Below, piece by piece: positions 12,501-21,885 of a stretch of 36,504 bases of DNA. The translations under genes were made by a program, and so were the position numbers. Each line of letters begins with the position of its first letter. The first letter of the stretch is position 1. The stretch comes from Rhizoclosmatium globosum (lineage: Eukaryota > Chytridiomycota > Chytridiomycetes > Chytridiales > Chytriomycetaceae), in NCBI GenBank assembly GCA_002104985.1, contig MCGO01000305.1, positions 1-36,504 of the forward strand, in the 5' to 3' direction. A model generated the notes under the pieces. That model did no database searches, was not told where the DNA came from, and was given only the letters and a program-made list of their open reading frames with translations.

Positions 12501-12747
12501 TAACGAATTACACTTGGATGGAATGAAGACTCAGGATTACATGCTTCAAAAGACCAAAATGGCAGAAATTAGTGGAACGTCTACATCCATGAAAGAGGCT
12601 GTCGCTCTCCAGAAACAAAATGAATTTGATTTCAGTCCAGCAGTGGAACAGGCGGCACCGGCGGGAGCGACTTCAATCAAGTCCGCTGCTACCAAGGCTT
12701 TCGACTTCTTGAAGAAGCGTGTTTCCTTCAATGCAAAGGACAAGTAA
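9541..12747 (+). CDS. C2-family calpain (cysteine protease) with long acidic Lys/Glu-rich insert (frameshift)
   Basis: Exons 9541-9803, 9872-10039, 10119-10301, 10352-10480 and 10543-12747. The papain-like calpain core has its triad: Cys156 in GYEGDCWFLAAL, His326 in SGHEYSVL and Asn346 in RNPWGN. A calpain domain III (C2-like) beta region follows to about residue 530. Residues ~560-840 are a Lys/Glu then Glu/Asp/Val/Thr-rich coiled-coil-prone segment, and about 140 ordered residues close the protein. No EF-hand (PEF) domain is present, so this is a non-classical calpain; calcium dependence cannot be read from sequence. One missing base is inferred near 9888-9891; restored length is 983 codons. 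AATAAA lies at 12768-12773. It is convergent with the CRAL-TRIO gene, 50 bp away. Confidence 0.9.
10093..10116 (+). repeat. TCAATC hexanucleotide microsatellite at a 3' splice site
   Basis: Four TCAATC units sit directly against the acceptor of calpain intron 2 (AG at 10117-10118). They act as the pyrimidine-rich tract, and each unit offers a weak branch-point-like context. Unit number is likely to vary. Confidence 0.8.
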
Positions 12748-12767
12748 ACAGTCACATCGAAAGATAA

Positions 12768-12773
12768 AATAAA
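12768..12773 (+). terminator. AATAAA poly(A) signal of calpain
   Basis: A canonical hexamer lies 20 bases after the calpain stop, inside the 50-bp gap to the convergent CRAL-TRIO gene. The transcripts therefore probably overlap at their 3' ends. Confidence 0.6.
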
Positions 12774-12797
12774 CTGAATTAACATGATTTAACGCTT

Positions 12798-14781
12798 CTA
12801 TTCAGTTACAAGCTTCGCAGCTTCAATGGCAGAGACTTCAATGCCTTCTCCAACTAGATCCCCCAACTTCTCCAACCCAAGCTGTCCCAAAACGCCCGCA
12901 ACGACAGCACCAACACTCAAAACTCTCTCCCGATTTAAGAACTTGCCATATTCCACACCGCAACCCCAACCACACTCCCCAACAAAACAACAGCCAAAGC
13001 CTTCTCAGCCTTCCGACTTCTCCGTGCCCCCTTCCTCCTCCTACAATCCCCACAAAACATCTCCCCCGTCCAAACATCCACAACCCCCTTCGAAACCGCC
13101 AAACTAAACGTCCAAGGACTCCTCACAACCGCCTTCACAAAGACCCCAAACGCCTCCAAAACCCCAGGCTCCTCATGAACCCTCCCTTTACAACAACCAC
13201 ACCCGTCACAAGACCCATTTTGCGGCGGCGGCGTCCCCGCAAACAACATACTAGGCGTCTGCGGGATGAACCCATCATCACTCCCTGAAGCCTCAACGAC
13301 AGTCCCCGTACTCTCCCCCTCCACATCTTCACCCAACACACTCTCTGGAAGCTCCATTTCTACCACACCGGCTCCGGGTAAATGCAGCGTCGCCCGCATA
13401 CCAGGCGAAAAGAGGACCGCGGGGCCGCGTTGAACAGGCGGCATGGCAGGACTCAGTAGGAAGGCTGAAATGTCGTCGGGTGCATCGAACCATACGTCCA
13501 TGCTTGGACTTGTGAGTGGGTTCATTAGCGGGGTGAAGAAGGCGTCGGCGCCGAGGAAGGGTGAGTTTTGGATAGAGCCTGTTGACGTGGGAACAAGGCG
13601 TGGTGATCTGAATAGTGCGGTGCGATTGTTCTGAAGGGAGATAGTTTGTGCAGGTGTAGGGGGTGGTAGAAGTGACAGAGTTGATTCGCTTTGGAAAAGT
13701 GTTGGTGTCTTTTGATGGATAAGATGCAAAGTTTTGGTTAGATGTGGAGGCAGAGGTGGCTGAAGAATTGTATCATGTCCGTATTTGGTGAGAATCTTAA
13801 TGTTGTTTGAAGTTGTGCAAAGCCCTCCATGTTCTGTTAAAGTTGTAAGCAACACAAAAAACTCATCCAAGCCGGCAACAAACCTTGTAATAATGAGTTC
13901 GCGTCAAAGTATTGCAGCATTTCCTTCTTTGTCAAAAAGAGCAGCTTGTTACAAGCCTCTTCGGAAAGCGCCCGCTTGATGATGGACCAGATCCCAGAAT
14001 GCAGCCAACCAAAGTTGAGCACATATAGAGTTCCAAAGATTCCCGGATAATGATTCGAAAAGATTGACATAATAACTGGCATCATTGCGTAATCAACATT
14101 TGCAAGTCCAACACCTTCCAGATCAACGATAACGCTCAACTGATGCACAAGCCTATTTGCGCTCTTTTCTGTTACTTTCCAATCATCCTTAGAATCTCGA
14201 TTCCGTTTTGCGAGGGTATCATTGACAGCATAGATACATCGTCTTCCAGTTTCAAGTACATGAATCAAACAAGCTTTAAAATCTTGCAGGTATGGTTTCT
14301 CAGCGGCGGCATTGTAACGTGAGAGGGAAATGAGAAGAGTTGGCCTTGACAGGTGGTCCTGGCCATGGAAACGGAAGATTCCAGCATCAAGGTACTCCTT
14401 CGCCTGGAACCAAACGCATCATAAGCTACAGCATCACAACCAAACTCTGAATGAGGCCAAACGCACCTTTTGCGACAGAGACGCCCCAACAACTTCCTCC
14501 AACCGCCACTGAACATGGCCCATGAGCCCCTTCACTGTCAACTCTTCATCCAGATTGAATTTGAACGCATATCGAAACAGAAAGGCCGGATCACTGATTA
14601 AAGCGGCAATGTGCGCCAGAGAACCAGGAGGAAACGACGGATTCGAATCAAGTCCAACGAGGAACTTGGTCACAATTCGAAGGAGCTTTGCCGAGTGCGA
14701 TGAAATAAGACAGTTTGGAGATGTCTCAACTAGAGAGAATACGGATTCAGTGGGTCGCAGCGAAGGTGATGACCGAATCAT
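12798..14781 (-). CDS. CRAL-TRIO (Sec14-like) lipid-binding protein with Cys cluster and hydrophobic C-terminus (two frameshifts)
   Basis: Exons 14467-14781 and 12798-14403 (64-nt intron). Residues ~1-105 are the helical N-terminal region. Residues ~106-290 form the CRAL-TRIO lobe, recognisable from VIVDLEGVGL, HYPGIFGTLYVLNFGW and the LLFLTKKEMLQYFDANSLLQG end. Family members bind and exchange phosphoinositides, phosphatidylcholine or other hydrophobic ligands between membranes. A ~300-residue extension is Pro/Ser/Thr-rich, holds a Cys cluster (CDGCGCC) and a C..C pair, and ends in two hydrophobic stretches that could anchor it. One-base losses are inferred at ~13880-13882 and ~12958-12959; adding both gives 641 codons. 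The GTG-initiated extension upstream was ignored in favour of ATG 14779-14781. Confidence 0.82.
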
Positions 14782-14890
14782 TTGTAAGATTGTTTCAAGT
14801 GGCAAAAAAAGAAAGAGAGAACGTAATGTATTTATTGAATTATGCACGATTACTTGTGTAGAAAACTAGAAATTAATTCGATTTGTGTGG

Positions 14891-15932
14891 TTATTGCTCT
14901 CCTGAAGGCCCAGCCACCTGTGACAGCACAATAGTCTCCACTTCAACAGTAGTTACCTCCTCTTTCTTTCCAGTCTCACCCTTCTCCTCATCACGGTTTC
15001 CATCCTCACCAACAACCATCTCGACTTCATCATAAACACTCATAAACCAGTCATGCTTCAAGAAAAAGAGCATGAAGACGTATTCTGGGGTGATACTCAA
15101 AACATACCACCAGACTTCATCCCTGAATTCTTTGGGGTTCCAGTTACGATACGTGATATAAATAAGCTTGATGATCATCAAAAGGGACTGGAATGCAACA
15201 ATACGCATCATGGTGCGCATTCTGGTCATGTAAGCTGGAGGGATATGGTGCTTGCTAACGATGGCCAAAGAGTTGCGGATAGCAGCAAACAACGTGTAGA
15301 TGGTAATCAAAAAGAGGCCATTGAAACCAACTTCTCGAAGAACAAGGTCCGTTTCATAGTCCTTGGCATTAGATCCAAATGGCTTGTTCAATGTGAAATC
15401 CATAACATAAGCCGTGACGCAGGTTCCAAACACAACAAAGAGAACGGACACCAAGATACGCAATCGAATATAAGTCTTGTGAGAGAGCTCATAAATAAGA
15501 GTGGACCTATTCATGAAAAGTAAATACCACAGAAACAAGAAGCCAATATAACACTTACGCTTCAGCAACATTAAAGCACAACACTTCAGCGAGAGGCATG
15601 AAACCAATACTCAACACAATTTGAGTATACTTATACACATCGTAATCCTGTCCATTCGTCCCCAACAAATCATGCCCCCTCATTGCAAATGCAACAATTC
15701 GAAATGTACACCAAAATAAGAGGTACACATAGACACTCTTGGAGTGCTGAGTTTTGGCTGAAAAGAAGAGGTTCCTTATCGTGAGGCCCGTAATTACAAT
15801 CGTAGCAGCCATGAACACAAAAGCAGCTGATGGTGAGTCCCATGCGGAGAGCTTTGGGTAGTCAGGAATGTACCCAGGCGGGAACATGGGTCGTGGCTGA
15901 GTAGAGGTGGTAGTTGTGGTATTAGAGGACAT
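14891..15932 (-). CDS. seven-transmembrane protein of unknown family (intact copy)
   Basis: Two exons, 15559-15932 and 14891-15506, with one 52-nt intron; 329 residues, frame intact. Seven hydrophobic segments are spaced as in a polytopic protein, with a short Thr/Ser-rich extracellular-type N-terminus and an acidic, Lys/Glu-rich C-terminal tail. Landmarks are PPGYIPDYP before TM1, YLLFWCTFR in TM2, LSIGFMPLAEVL in TM3, TLNKPFGSNAK in a loop and SITPEY in TM7. The topology recalls fungal RTA1-like proteins, but I see no decisive signature. The start is ATG 15930-15932; the open frame continues upstream without support. A second, broken and intronless copy lies at 20593-21568 on the same strand. 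Confidence 0.75.
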
Positions 15933-16267
15933 GACTTGATGGCTTTGCTTGCTTGTGAATAAGGAAATGCAGATTTGATGCAGGAAAATGGGTCCGTCCT
16001 TTTTATGGTGCTGAGAAACGGGGGGCGATAAGATGGATCTTTTTTTCCCTTGTTTCCTTATAAATATGGGACACGGATTTGTAAGGATTTTCTGATTTGT
16101 CAGGAAGCACGCGAGAAGCACGCGGACTGAAATCTAACTCATGGGAGGGTCAGCATTAAAATACTGGCCCATGAGTTTCAGCGCACAGCCTCATGAAGAA
16201 AGATAAGAAAACGGCAAATGAATAATGAGGTAAATGTAAGTTATTATTATGCATAGATTTCTTCGAA
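15933..16267. other. intergenic, 335 bp
   Basis: This holds the upstream region of the 7-TM gene and the 3' flank of the DUF2235 gene (both on minus). I see no gene, RNA or clear motif. A short CACGCG-containing direct repeat occurs near 16108-16123. Confidence 0.5.
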
Positions 16268-17597
16268 TCACATATTATTATTCCCAGAGGTTGAAATCTT
16301 ATCCTTGAACGCAACAACACTTTCGTGCAACGAACTAGCATAATACTTATCCCTCAACCCATTCAAGAAGGCCTTCACATCCCGCAAAACCTTCTTCCCC
16401 ATCATCGTCTCGTCTTTTTTACCCACGAAATAATCATGTAACACAACAGAAGTCCTAGCCTCCAAAGCTTCCTTCCCAACACCCAACAAAAAAGGCGTAA
16501 ACGCTTTATCAAACGCGTCAGGATGCGGCATAACCAATCCAGCTTCTCTAGCCTTAATCGTCATCCAAGTAAGAGGCACAAGCGCAAGTCCCTGTTCCCA
16601 CCACCCACCCCCAATATCCGCATGATCACCACGGAACCATTTCTGCTCTCGCACATGACCAGCCGGTAATGCCCTACAGCCTCAAACAAAGTCGGTGGGA
16701 AGAAAGACCTTTTTCATCCATGGAAAGCGCGTGATACGCGTGCTGCACCTTGGTACCGATATTCAAGTCATGATAATCATGTATCTCAATAAATCCCAAA
16801 GATTCCTGGATTTTCGTCAACCAAGTGCTACTGAGAAAACTAACAGCCCCATCGGGAACATTCAAAGCCTCAACCGTATCAAAGACACCAATAAACTTGA
16901 GCGTAACGTTTTGATGCATGTTAAGTGGATTCGGTGGTGGCGGTGGAGGGTTCTTTCGTTGTGGAGACCGTGCTTCGTAAACAGCGTATGCTGAATTAAC
17001 CAAAGTCGTAAACTCGTCCGCTCTCGCACTTGAATTATACTTTGGTAAACCAGCTTCACGTAGCAAGGAAAACAGCGATCGCACAATAGTTGCTCCTCGA
17101 GAGAACCCAAACGCGAAGATTTCATCACCGTCTTGGTATTCTTTGGCAAGCCATGTGTATGCATCAAGCACGTGTCCTTTAATATTTCCAAAAGCGTTCT
17201 CAAGACCGGATTGTGTAGTGTTTGTAAGTTCAGTTCCTGGGCCAGCGTGATAATAGACTTTCTGAACGTCACCAGCTTGCCCAGCAAGGTATGCCAGTTT
17301 CACAATATTGGAAGGTGTCATAGCAGCAGTAATGCGAACTCCACCCTGAGATGTGACGTCTGAGACTGTACCAGGAGTCTGTGAGGTCCCGTCAATACAG
17401 CTATTAGTTGTAAGAAGTTTTAGTTACAGTTGGAAAAAGGAACTAGACGCTTACACAATCAATTTACGAGCAGACTGTCCGCTTGACGCAGAATCAGAAG
17501 ATATGGCTCTTAATACGTCATCCCTGCCGTATCCCCACTTGTTGGCCGACGTGAGAAACGCTGACAAGAGTATGAGTAGCAAGGAAGTAGGTTTCAT
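16268..17597 (-). CDS. secreted DUF2235 alpha/beta hydrolase, Tle1-type phospholipase-like (two frameshifts)
   Basis: Exons 17455-17597 and 16268-17400 (54-nt intron). The first ~20 residues (MKPTSLLLILLSAFLTSANK) are a clear signal peptide, so the product enters the secretory route. The DUF2235 core follows: LIVCIDGT, FGFSRGA with nucleophile Ser148, FIGVFDTVE with Asp222, and GDHADIGGG with the triad His (about residue 308 after frame correction). Bacterial Tle1 relatives are phospholipases; fungal members are mostly uncharacterised, so the substrate is inferred. A Pro run (PPPPPP) interrupts the middle. Two one-base losses are inferred at ~16710-16714 and ~16674-16676, and the corrected length is 426 codons. 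It sits near other lipid-acting genes. Confidence 0.8.
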
Positions 17598-18401
17598 ATT
17601 TTGAGGGAAATTATCGGAGTTGGACTCAATTGCCGGGCTGTTTATATTGGGAATTAAGTGCCTTTGAACCTGTTGCTATAACCATTGAATTTGTTTGTGA
17701 AATGACAAAGATGGAAGGTGAACAAGCCATACCACACGAATAAATACGAATGTTGTGTACGGGATACGGTATGCCTTCATGATGTAATCACATAGCCATA
17801 CCATAGGGTTTCAAAGGCATTCAACTTTTCTGTAAATGTTCTTGAGTCTTCGACAATAAATTCGATGATCCAATTAGTTTTTACCTATACTAACTTTGTA
17901 ATAAAAGTAGAAATTAACAAGTACACCCTAAACTGAAAAAAATATAGGTAAATCACTATTCCATCCCCCCAAAAAGAATCGCAACGAAATCAAGGTAATG
18001 GAATATACATCTGAAATATTTAGTTTGTTTGGTGTTACTTTCCAACCCTTTTTTGAAAAACCGCAAAAGCAAAGAGTGAGTTGCCGTCGCCTTACCATCT
18101 ACAGCAGAGCACTGGAGACGTCCACTTTGCAGAAAGTGGAAGGAGGGGTGATGCTAGAGGGAGGGGAAGGGGGCTTGGATGATCAAGATGGATATGGCTG
18201 GAGCTCACTCAGTAAACCCTCGAAATGCCCATCAAAGCCTCAGCGAGCACAGCCTATGTACTTCATCAGTCCGCTAAAGGAAGATAGTGTCGTCAGTTGG
18301 GTCGTAGAGGAAAGAGGCTGAGCTATGGCAAACAACCACAGCCAAACCAAATACCCAAAAACAACCCATCTAAACAACCATCACCTTTCCCCTCAATTCA
18401 G
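17598..18401. other. intergenic / probable 5' leader and first intron of the small ATP-synthase-like gene
   Basis: This 804-bp stretch separates two divergent genes. 17598-18000 is AT-rich with nothing recognisable. 18076-18401 can be read as a 326-nt intron with a strong GTGAGT donor at 18076 and CAG acceptor ending at 18401, upstream of the subunit-k-like coding exons. The open frame at 17998-18321 has no recognisable domain and is not called. Confidence 0.4.
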
Positions 18402-18725
18402 TGTCGATCGGAAACCCATTCGAAGCCTTCCAAATCGCTGGTCGTGCCGTCCCCCGTTACCAGGTACCTTGTTCTTACCGAGCAGCAACCCACACACAAC
18501 TAAATCCCAACTTAAAACAAGGTTGCTGGAGGAGTCTTTGCCTCCATCTTCGGTTTCTACCTCTTCTCCAAGGTCAAGTCCTCCTTCGCTCCACGCGCCC
18601 CAATTCTCTTCACCTCCAAAGAAGAGGAGAACTATGTCAAGAGATACATCCACCATCACCACGAAGAGACCCACAAGCCTCTCTTTGTTCGTGAGACCTA
18701 CAGCGGTCCATCTGGTCAGCTCTAA
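18402..18725 (+). CDS. small mitochondrial ATP synthase subunit k (Atp19)-like protein
   Basis: Coding exons 18402-18463 and 18522-18725 (58-nt intron). The protein begins SIGNPFEAFQIAGRAVPRYQ, then a single membrane helix (VAGGVFASIFGFYLFSKV) and a polar C-terminus with an unusual HHHH run. The A-x-I-x-GR-x-VP motif followed by one TM matches the small subunit k/Atp19 of fungal F1Fo ATP synthase, which supports dimer formation in the inner membrane. No ATG is in frame: the exon starts with TG just after an acceptor, so the start codon is probably split A|TG across an upstream intron (see 18076-18401). Total with that A is 89 codons. AATAAA lies at 18805-18810. Family assignment is tentative. 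Confidence 0.6.
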
Positions 18726-19178
18726 AATATCTGTCCTGTTTTTTGTTTCGGATTGAATACCTTGGATTCTTTCGACCATTCAGACTTGAAGATTATGCAT
18801 CTGAAATAAATGAATGATCTCGAATTATTCTAATTTCAAGGTTTCAGGCCCAGTTTGGTTTTGTCAAGAGGAAATGAAATGATTCCTTTATCCAAATTAT
18901 TTATCTCTTATTATTAATCATTCGCTGTAACGAAGCGGTAACGGAGTCAATATAATACAGGATAGACTGAGTGATGCAAGGCTGGATCATGGGTTCATGT
19001 TACAGAAGCTCACAAGGTTGCTTGCTTTAGATTTTTCTTTTTTGAAGTTAGGTTGCCAATGAAATCCTTACGCACTATTCGTGCATCATCTATATGACAG
19101 AAACAGACCAATTGTTAATGTTGCGTCAATGTGTGGGTTGGTTTTAGGTCATTTAACCACTTACCTGTCCAGCAAACA
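18726..19178. other. intergenic, 453 bp
   Basis: 3' flank of the small ATP-synthase-like gene, with AATAAA at 18805-18810, then AT-rich sequence up to the tRNA. No coding frame with recognisable content and no further RNA gene seen. Confidence 0.5.
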
Positions 19179-19252
19179 GCTCGGTTGGCTCAGCTGGTAG
19201 TAGCGTGGGGCTGTTAACCTCAAGGTCACTGGTTCGATCCCAGTATCGAGCG
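19179..19252 (+). tRNA. tRNA-Asn (anticodon GTT), intronless
   Basis: This folds by eye into a full cloverleaf. The 7-bp acceptor is GCTCGGT/ATCGAGC with one G-T pair and discriminator G. The anticodon stem is TGGGG/CCTCA around loop CTGTTAA, with anticodon GTT at loop positions 3-5. The T arm is ACTGG-TTCGATC-CCAGT, and a D arm with GGTAG is present. Internal A-box (TGGCTCAGCTGG) and B-box (GGTTCGATCC) promoters are clear. There is no intron, and CCA is not encoded, as in eukaryotes. It decodes AAC/AAU. Confidence 0.95.
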
Positions 19253-19257
19253 TTTTT
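19253..19257 (+). terminator. Pol III T-run terminator
   Basis: Five T residues directly follow the tRNA discriminator base, the normal RNA polymerase III termination signal. Confidence 0.8.
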
Positions 19258-19602
19258 GGCCCAATAGTGTAGGTTAGCGTAGTGTGTTGGGTTGGATTGT
19301 GTTGGGTGAGGTGTGTCATAGGCGATTTTGTTGCAACAGGGACACACGAAAGGGTAAAAAGAAATGGCAAGAGTATGCATTTTCTCTTGTAAAGTTGTTT
19401 GATGGTTGTTGGGTTGTTTGGCGTTTACTTGGACTCTTCCTCATTTAAGATATCTGTAACGTATCATAAAAGATCCATCACAATCCACAGACTTCACGAA
19501 TCAGCCTGTCAATTCGTGATAACCAAAAATAGAGCTTCCAATTCAGAAAATCTGTCAGTTGCAAATCTTCCCCCAACCCCTTCCAATCCGCCCACCAACA
19601 AA
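19258..19602. other. intergenic, 345 bp
   Basis: Spacer between the tRNA and the next gene. It contains G/T-rich sequence just after the tRNA (GTGTTGGGTTG-like repeats around 19280-19310) and a C/A-rich 5' leader before the ATG at 19603. No gene recognised. Confidence 0.5.
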
Positions 19603-20498
19603 ATGCACGGCGCCCCCGCAACGCCCTCCCTCGGCGCCTACAAACCTTTCGTAACCGAGTACAAGCTCGCGTTCAAGGACCCAACCCCGTTCATGAGAAA
19701 ATCAGGATCCACAAAGAAACAACCAAAACGTTCTTCCCAACCAGTCACAGACCCTTCACTCCACCACCTGCACAGCCCCCCGTCGTAGCACCCGCTATTT
19801 TCACAGACGACTTGACTGGCGTGCTTCCCGCGCTTCCACGCGTGGCGATCGTCGCAGCCCGAGAAATGAACGGCCGTAAAAGCAAAGCCACAAAGAACTT
19901 ATGGGTACGTTCTCAATCTATTAACCTCCGTCTATACCTCCCATACCAAACTATACTTGCTTTCCATCATAAAATACCCATATATAATACACCCCTTCCA
20001 ACCTCCAACATAGGCTCCACCCCCACAACGCACCGGGGCAGACAGCACATCCCTAACCCTCCCTGCAATGACAACACAAGGCCACCAACCAACATTCGAC
20101 CCCTCCGCCCCTCTCGTGAAAACTTCCGTCGTCGCCGCGTCTTAAATCCCGTCGAAAAATCGACGACAGCACCGCCAGAACACAGGTACAATATCTTGTC
20201 TGGAGACGAGATCTTTGGGGAACCGTATAGTGGATATAAGCCTGGTAGACGTGCTGTGATTCAGACGTTTGCGAGGATTGATATGACTACGAATGTGAGT
20301 TTCACTTGATTTTTTCTTGTCACGTGTAGAGGGTTTAAAACTGTATATTTATAGGCTCGTACACCGGGATACAATATTATTTCGAATCGGGATTATTTGA
20401 CGGATCATTTGGAGACGTTGTCGTTTCGTGATGATTTGTTGTTGGATCTGTGTGCATTTTTTAGCTACCACTCTTTTAATTTTTTCCAACGGGGGTAA
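19603..20498 (+). CDS. unrecognised Pro/Thr-rich protein (two frameshifts)
   Basis: Exons 19603-19904, 20014-20294 and 20355-20498, with introns of 109 and 60 nt. The ATG context is ACAAAATGC. The product is hydrophilic, with no signal peptide or membrane helix: a basic N-terminal third, a Pro-rich centre, and a more conserved-looking C-terminal part with YNILSGDEIFGE, GYKPGRRAVIQ and GYNIISNRDYL. I do not recognise a family; the short Tyr/Asn/Gly motifs recall zoospore axonemal proteins, but that is a guess. One-base losses are inferred at 19698-19701 and ~20142-20143; corrected length is 243 codons. The last exon may end differently, since its last 15 codons look like noise. It is convergent with the 7-TM pseudogene copy. 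Confidence 0.55.
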
Positions 20499-20592
20499 CT
20501 CATATAGACGCCTTTTTATCTTTAACGCTCTTCCTTGTTAAACCTTGATCAGTAAATATTCAAATTTCAACAAACAAACGAATTCACCAATA

Positions 20593-21568
20593 TTATTTAC
20601 TACCGTAATCAAGAACTAAATCATAAAGATTAAACTGAAGAAACCCATTCTTCCTCACCATCCTTCTTCCCTCCTCCAAACTCTTTGTCCCGTCGGACTT
20701 TCTCTCCCCATCCTCACCCAAAACCCCTTCCACATCATCATAAACATCCAACCACCCATGCGTCAAGAACACAAGCATGTACAAATACTCTGGTGTAATA
20801 CTCAATGCATACCACCACCTTCCTCCGAAACTCACTCGGATTCCAGTTCCTATACGTAATATAAACCATCTTCACAATCATCAACGCACTCTGCCCAACA
20901 ACAATCCACATCATCCCCCTAACCCTCTGACAAACTCAACAGGAATATGCTTCGTCCTCCCCACCGCAACCGCATTCCGCACCCCAGCAAAGAACGTGTA
21001 CACAACAATCAAAAACAATCCATTAAACCCAACCTCCCTCAACACAACATCCGCAGTGAAACTCTTGGCGTTACTCCCAAACGGCTTGTTCAACGTAAAG
21101 TCAATAACAAACGCCGTAATACAAGTCCCAAACGTCACAAAACAAATCATAATCAGAACCCGAATCTTCACATAAGTCTATGTCCCAACTCATAAATCAG
21201 CGTGGAAGCCTCCGCGATATTAAACGTCAACACCTCGGCAAGAGGCATGAACCCGATACTCAACACGATCTGCGTGCTGGTATACGTGCTGTAATTCTCG
21301 CCGTGGTTGTCAGAGAGCGCATAGGCACGCATGGCGAAGGCAGCGAATCGGAAATGCACCAGAAGAGGAGGTAAATGTACACGGCTTTTGTGTGTTTTGT
21401 TTTCGCATGGAAGATGAGGTTTCGTAGGGTTGTGAAGGTCATTATGAGGGTGAGGGTCATGTAGATGTATGCGGCAGGTAGTGAATCCCATTTTACGAGG
21501 CGCGGGTAGTCGGGGATGTATCCGGCTGGGTAGTGTGGTGTTGTTACGTTTGTTGCTGTTGAAGACAT
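20593..21568 (-). pseudogene. second copy of the 7-TM gene, intronless and frame-disrupted
   Basis: The whole length of the 14891-15932 product is recognisable in order: GYIPDYP, LLFWC, FAMRA, LSIGFMPLAEVL, IDFTLNKPFGSNAK, VLREVGFNGLFL, ITYRNWNP and SITPEY. The intron that interrupts the intact copy after the AEA codons is absent here. The frame breaks at about 21352-21354, 21179, 20923-20925 and 20818-20826; three fit single-base losses and the last needs one extra or two missing bases. The C-terminal tail has diverged. Amino acids are better kept than bases, so the copy was under selection for some time. It may be a decaying retrocopy or a live gene with consensus errors. Confidence 0.65.
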
Positions 21569-21885
21569 TCTTGATAAGTGGAAAATGGATTTGTCAGGTA
21601 CGAATTATGAGGTTCTGGGTCGACACTTTTTATGTTGTTGTCTGTAGCATTTGTCAGCTCCGCAACGATAAGAACCTGAAACTGTCATTTGTCAGCTGCA
21701 CAAGGGCTTGATCTCATAGTCCATTACAAATGCCATTACACATGGAGATTACAAACCCTTAACAAGAAACCAACATTTCAAATCCAAATCAAAAGAGGAA
21801 TATCAAATGCGTTTGCAGATATATAAGGGTGGGGTGGGACGCGTGTAATCACAATCTGTTAAACTTCGCCAAAAAGCTTCAAACG
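21569..21885. promoter_or_regulatory. divergent intergenic region, 317 bp
   Basis: Lies between the minus-strand 7-TM copy start (21568) and the plus-strand reductase start (21886), so it contains both upstream regions. No clear motif was identified beyond AT-rich stretches. Confidence 0.45.

Noticed and set aside
17998..18321. 107-codon plus-strand frame upstream of the subunit-k-like gene
   Set aside because: No recognisable domain; it overlaps the likely leader and first intron of the downstream gene and has an irregular composition.
19153..19380. 75-codon minus-strand frame across the tRNA
   Set aside because: It runs antisense through a perfect tRNA-Asn; composition and context give no support for coding.
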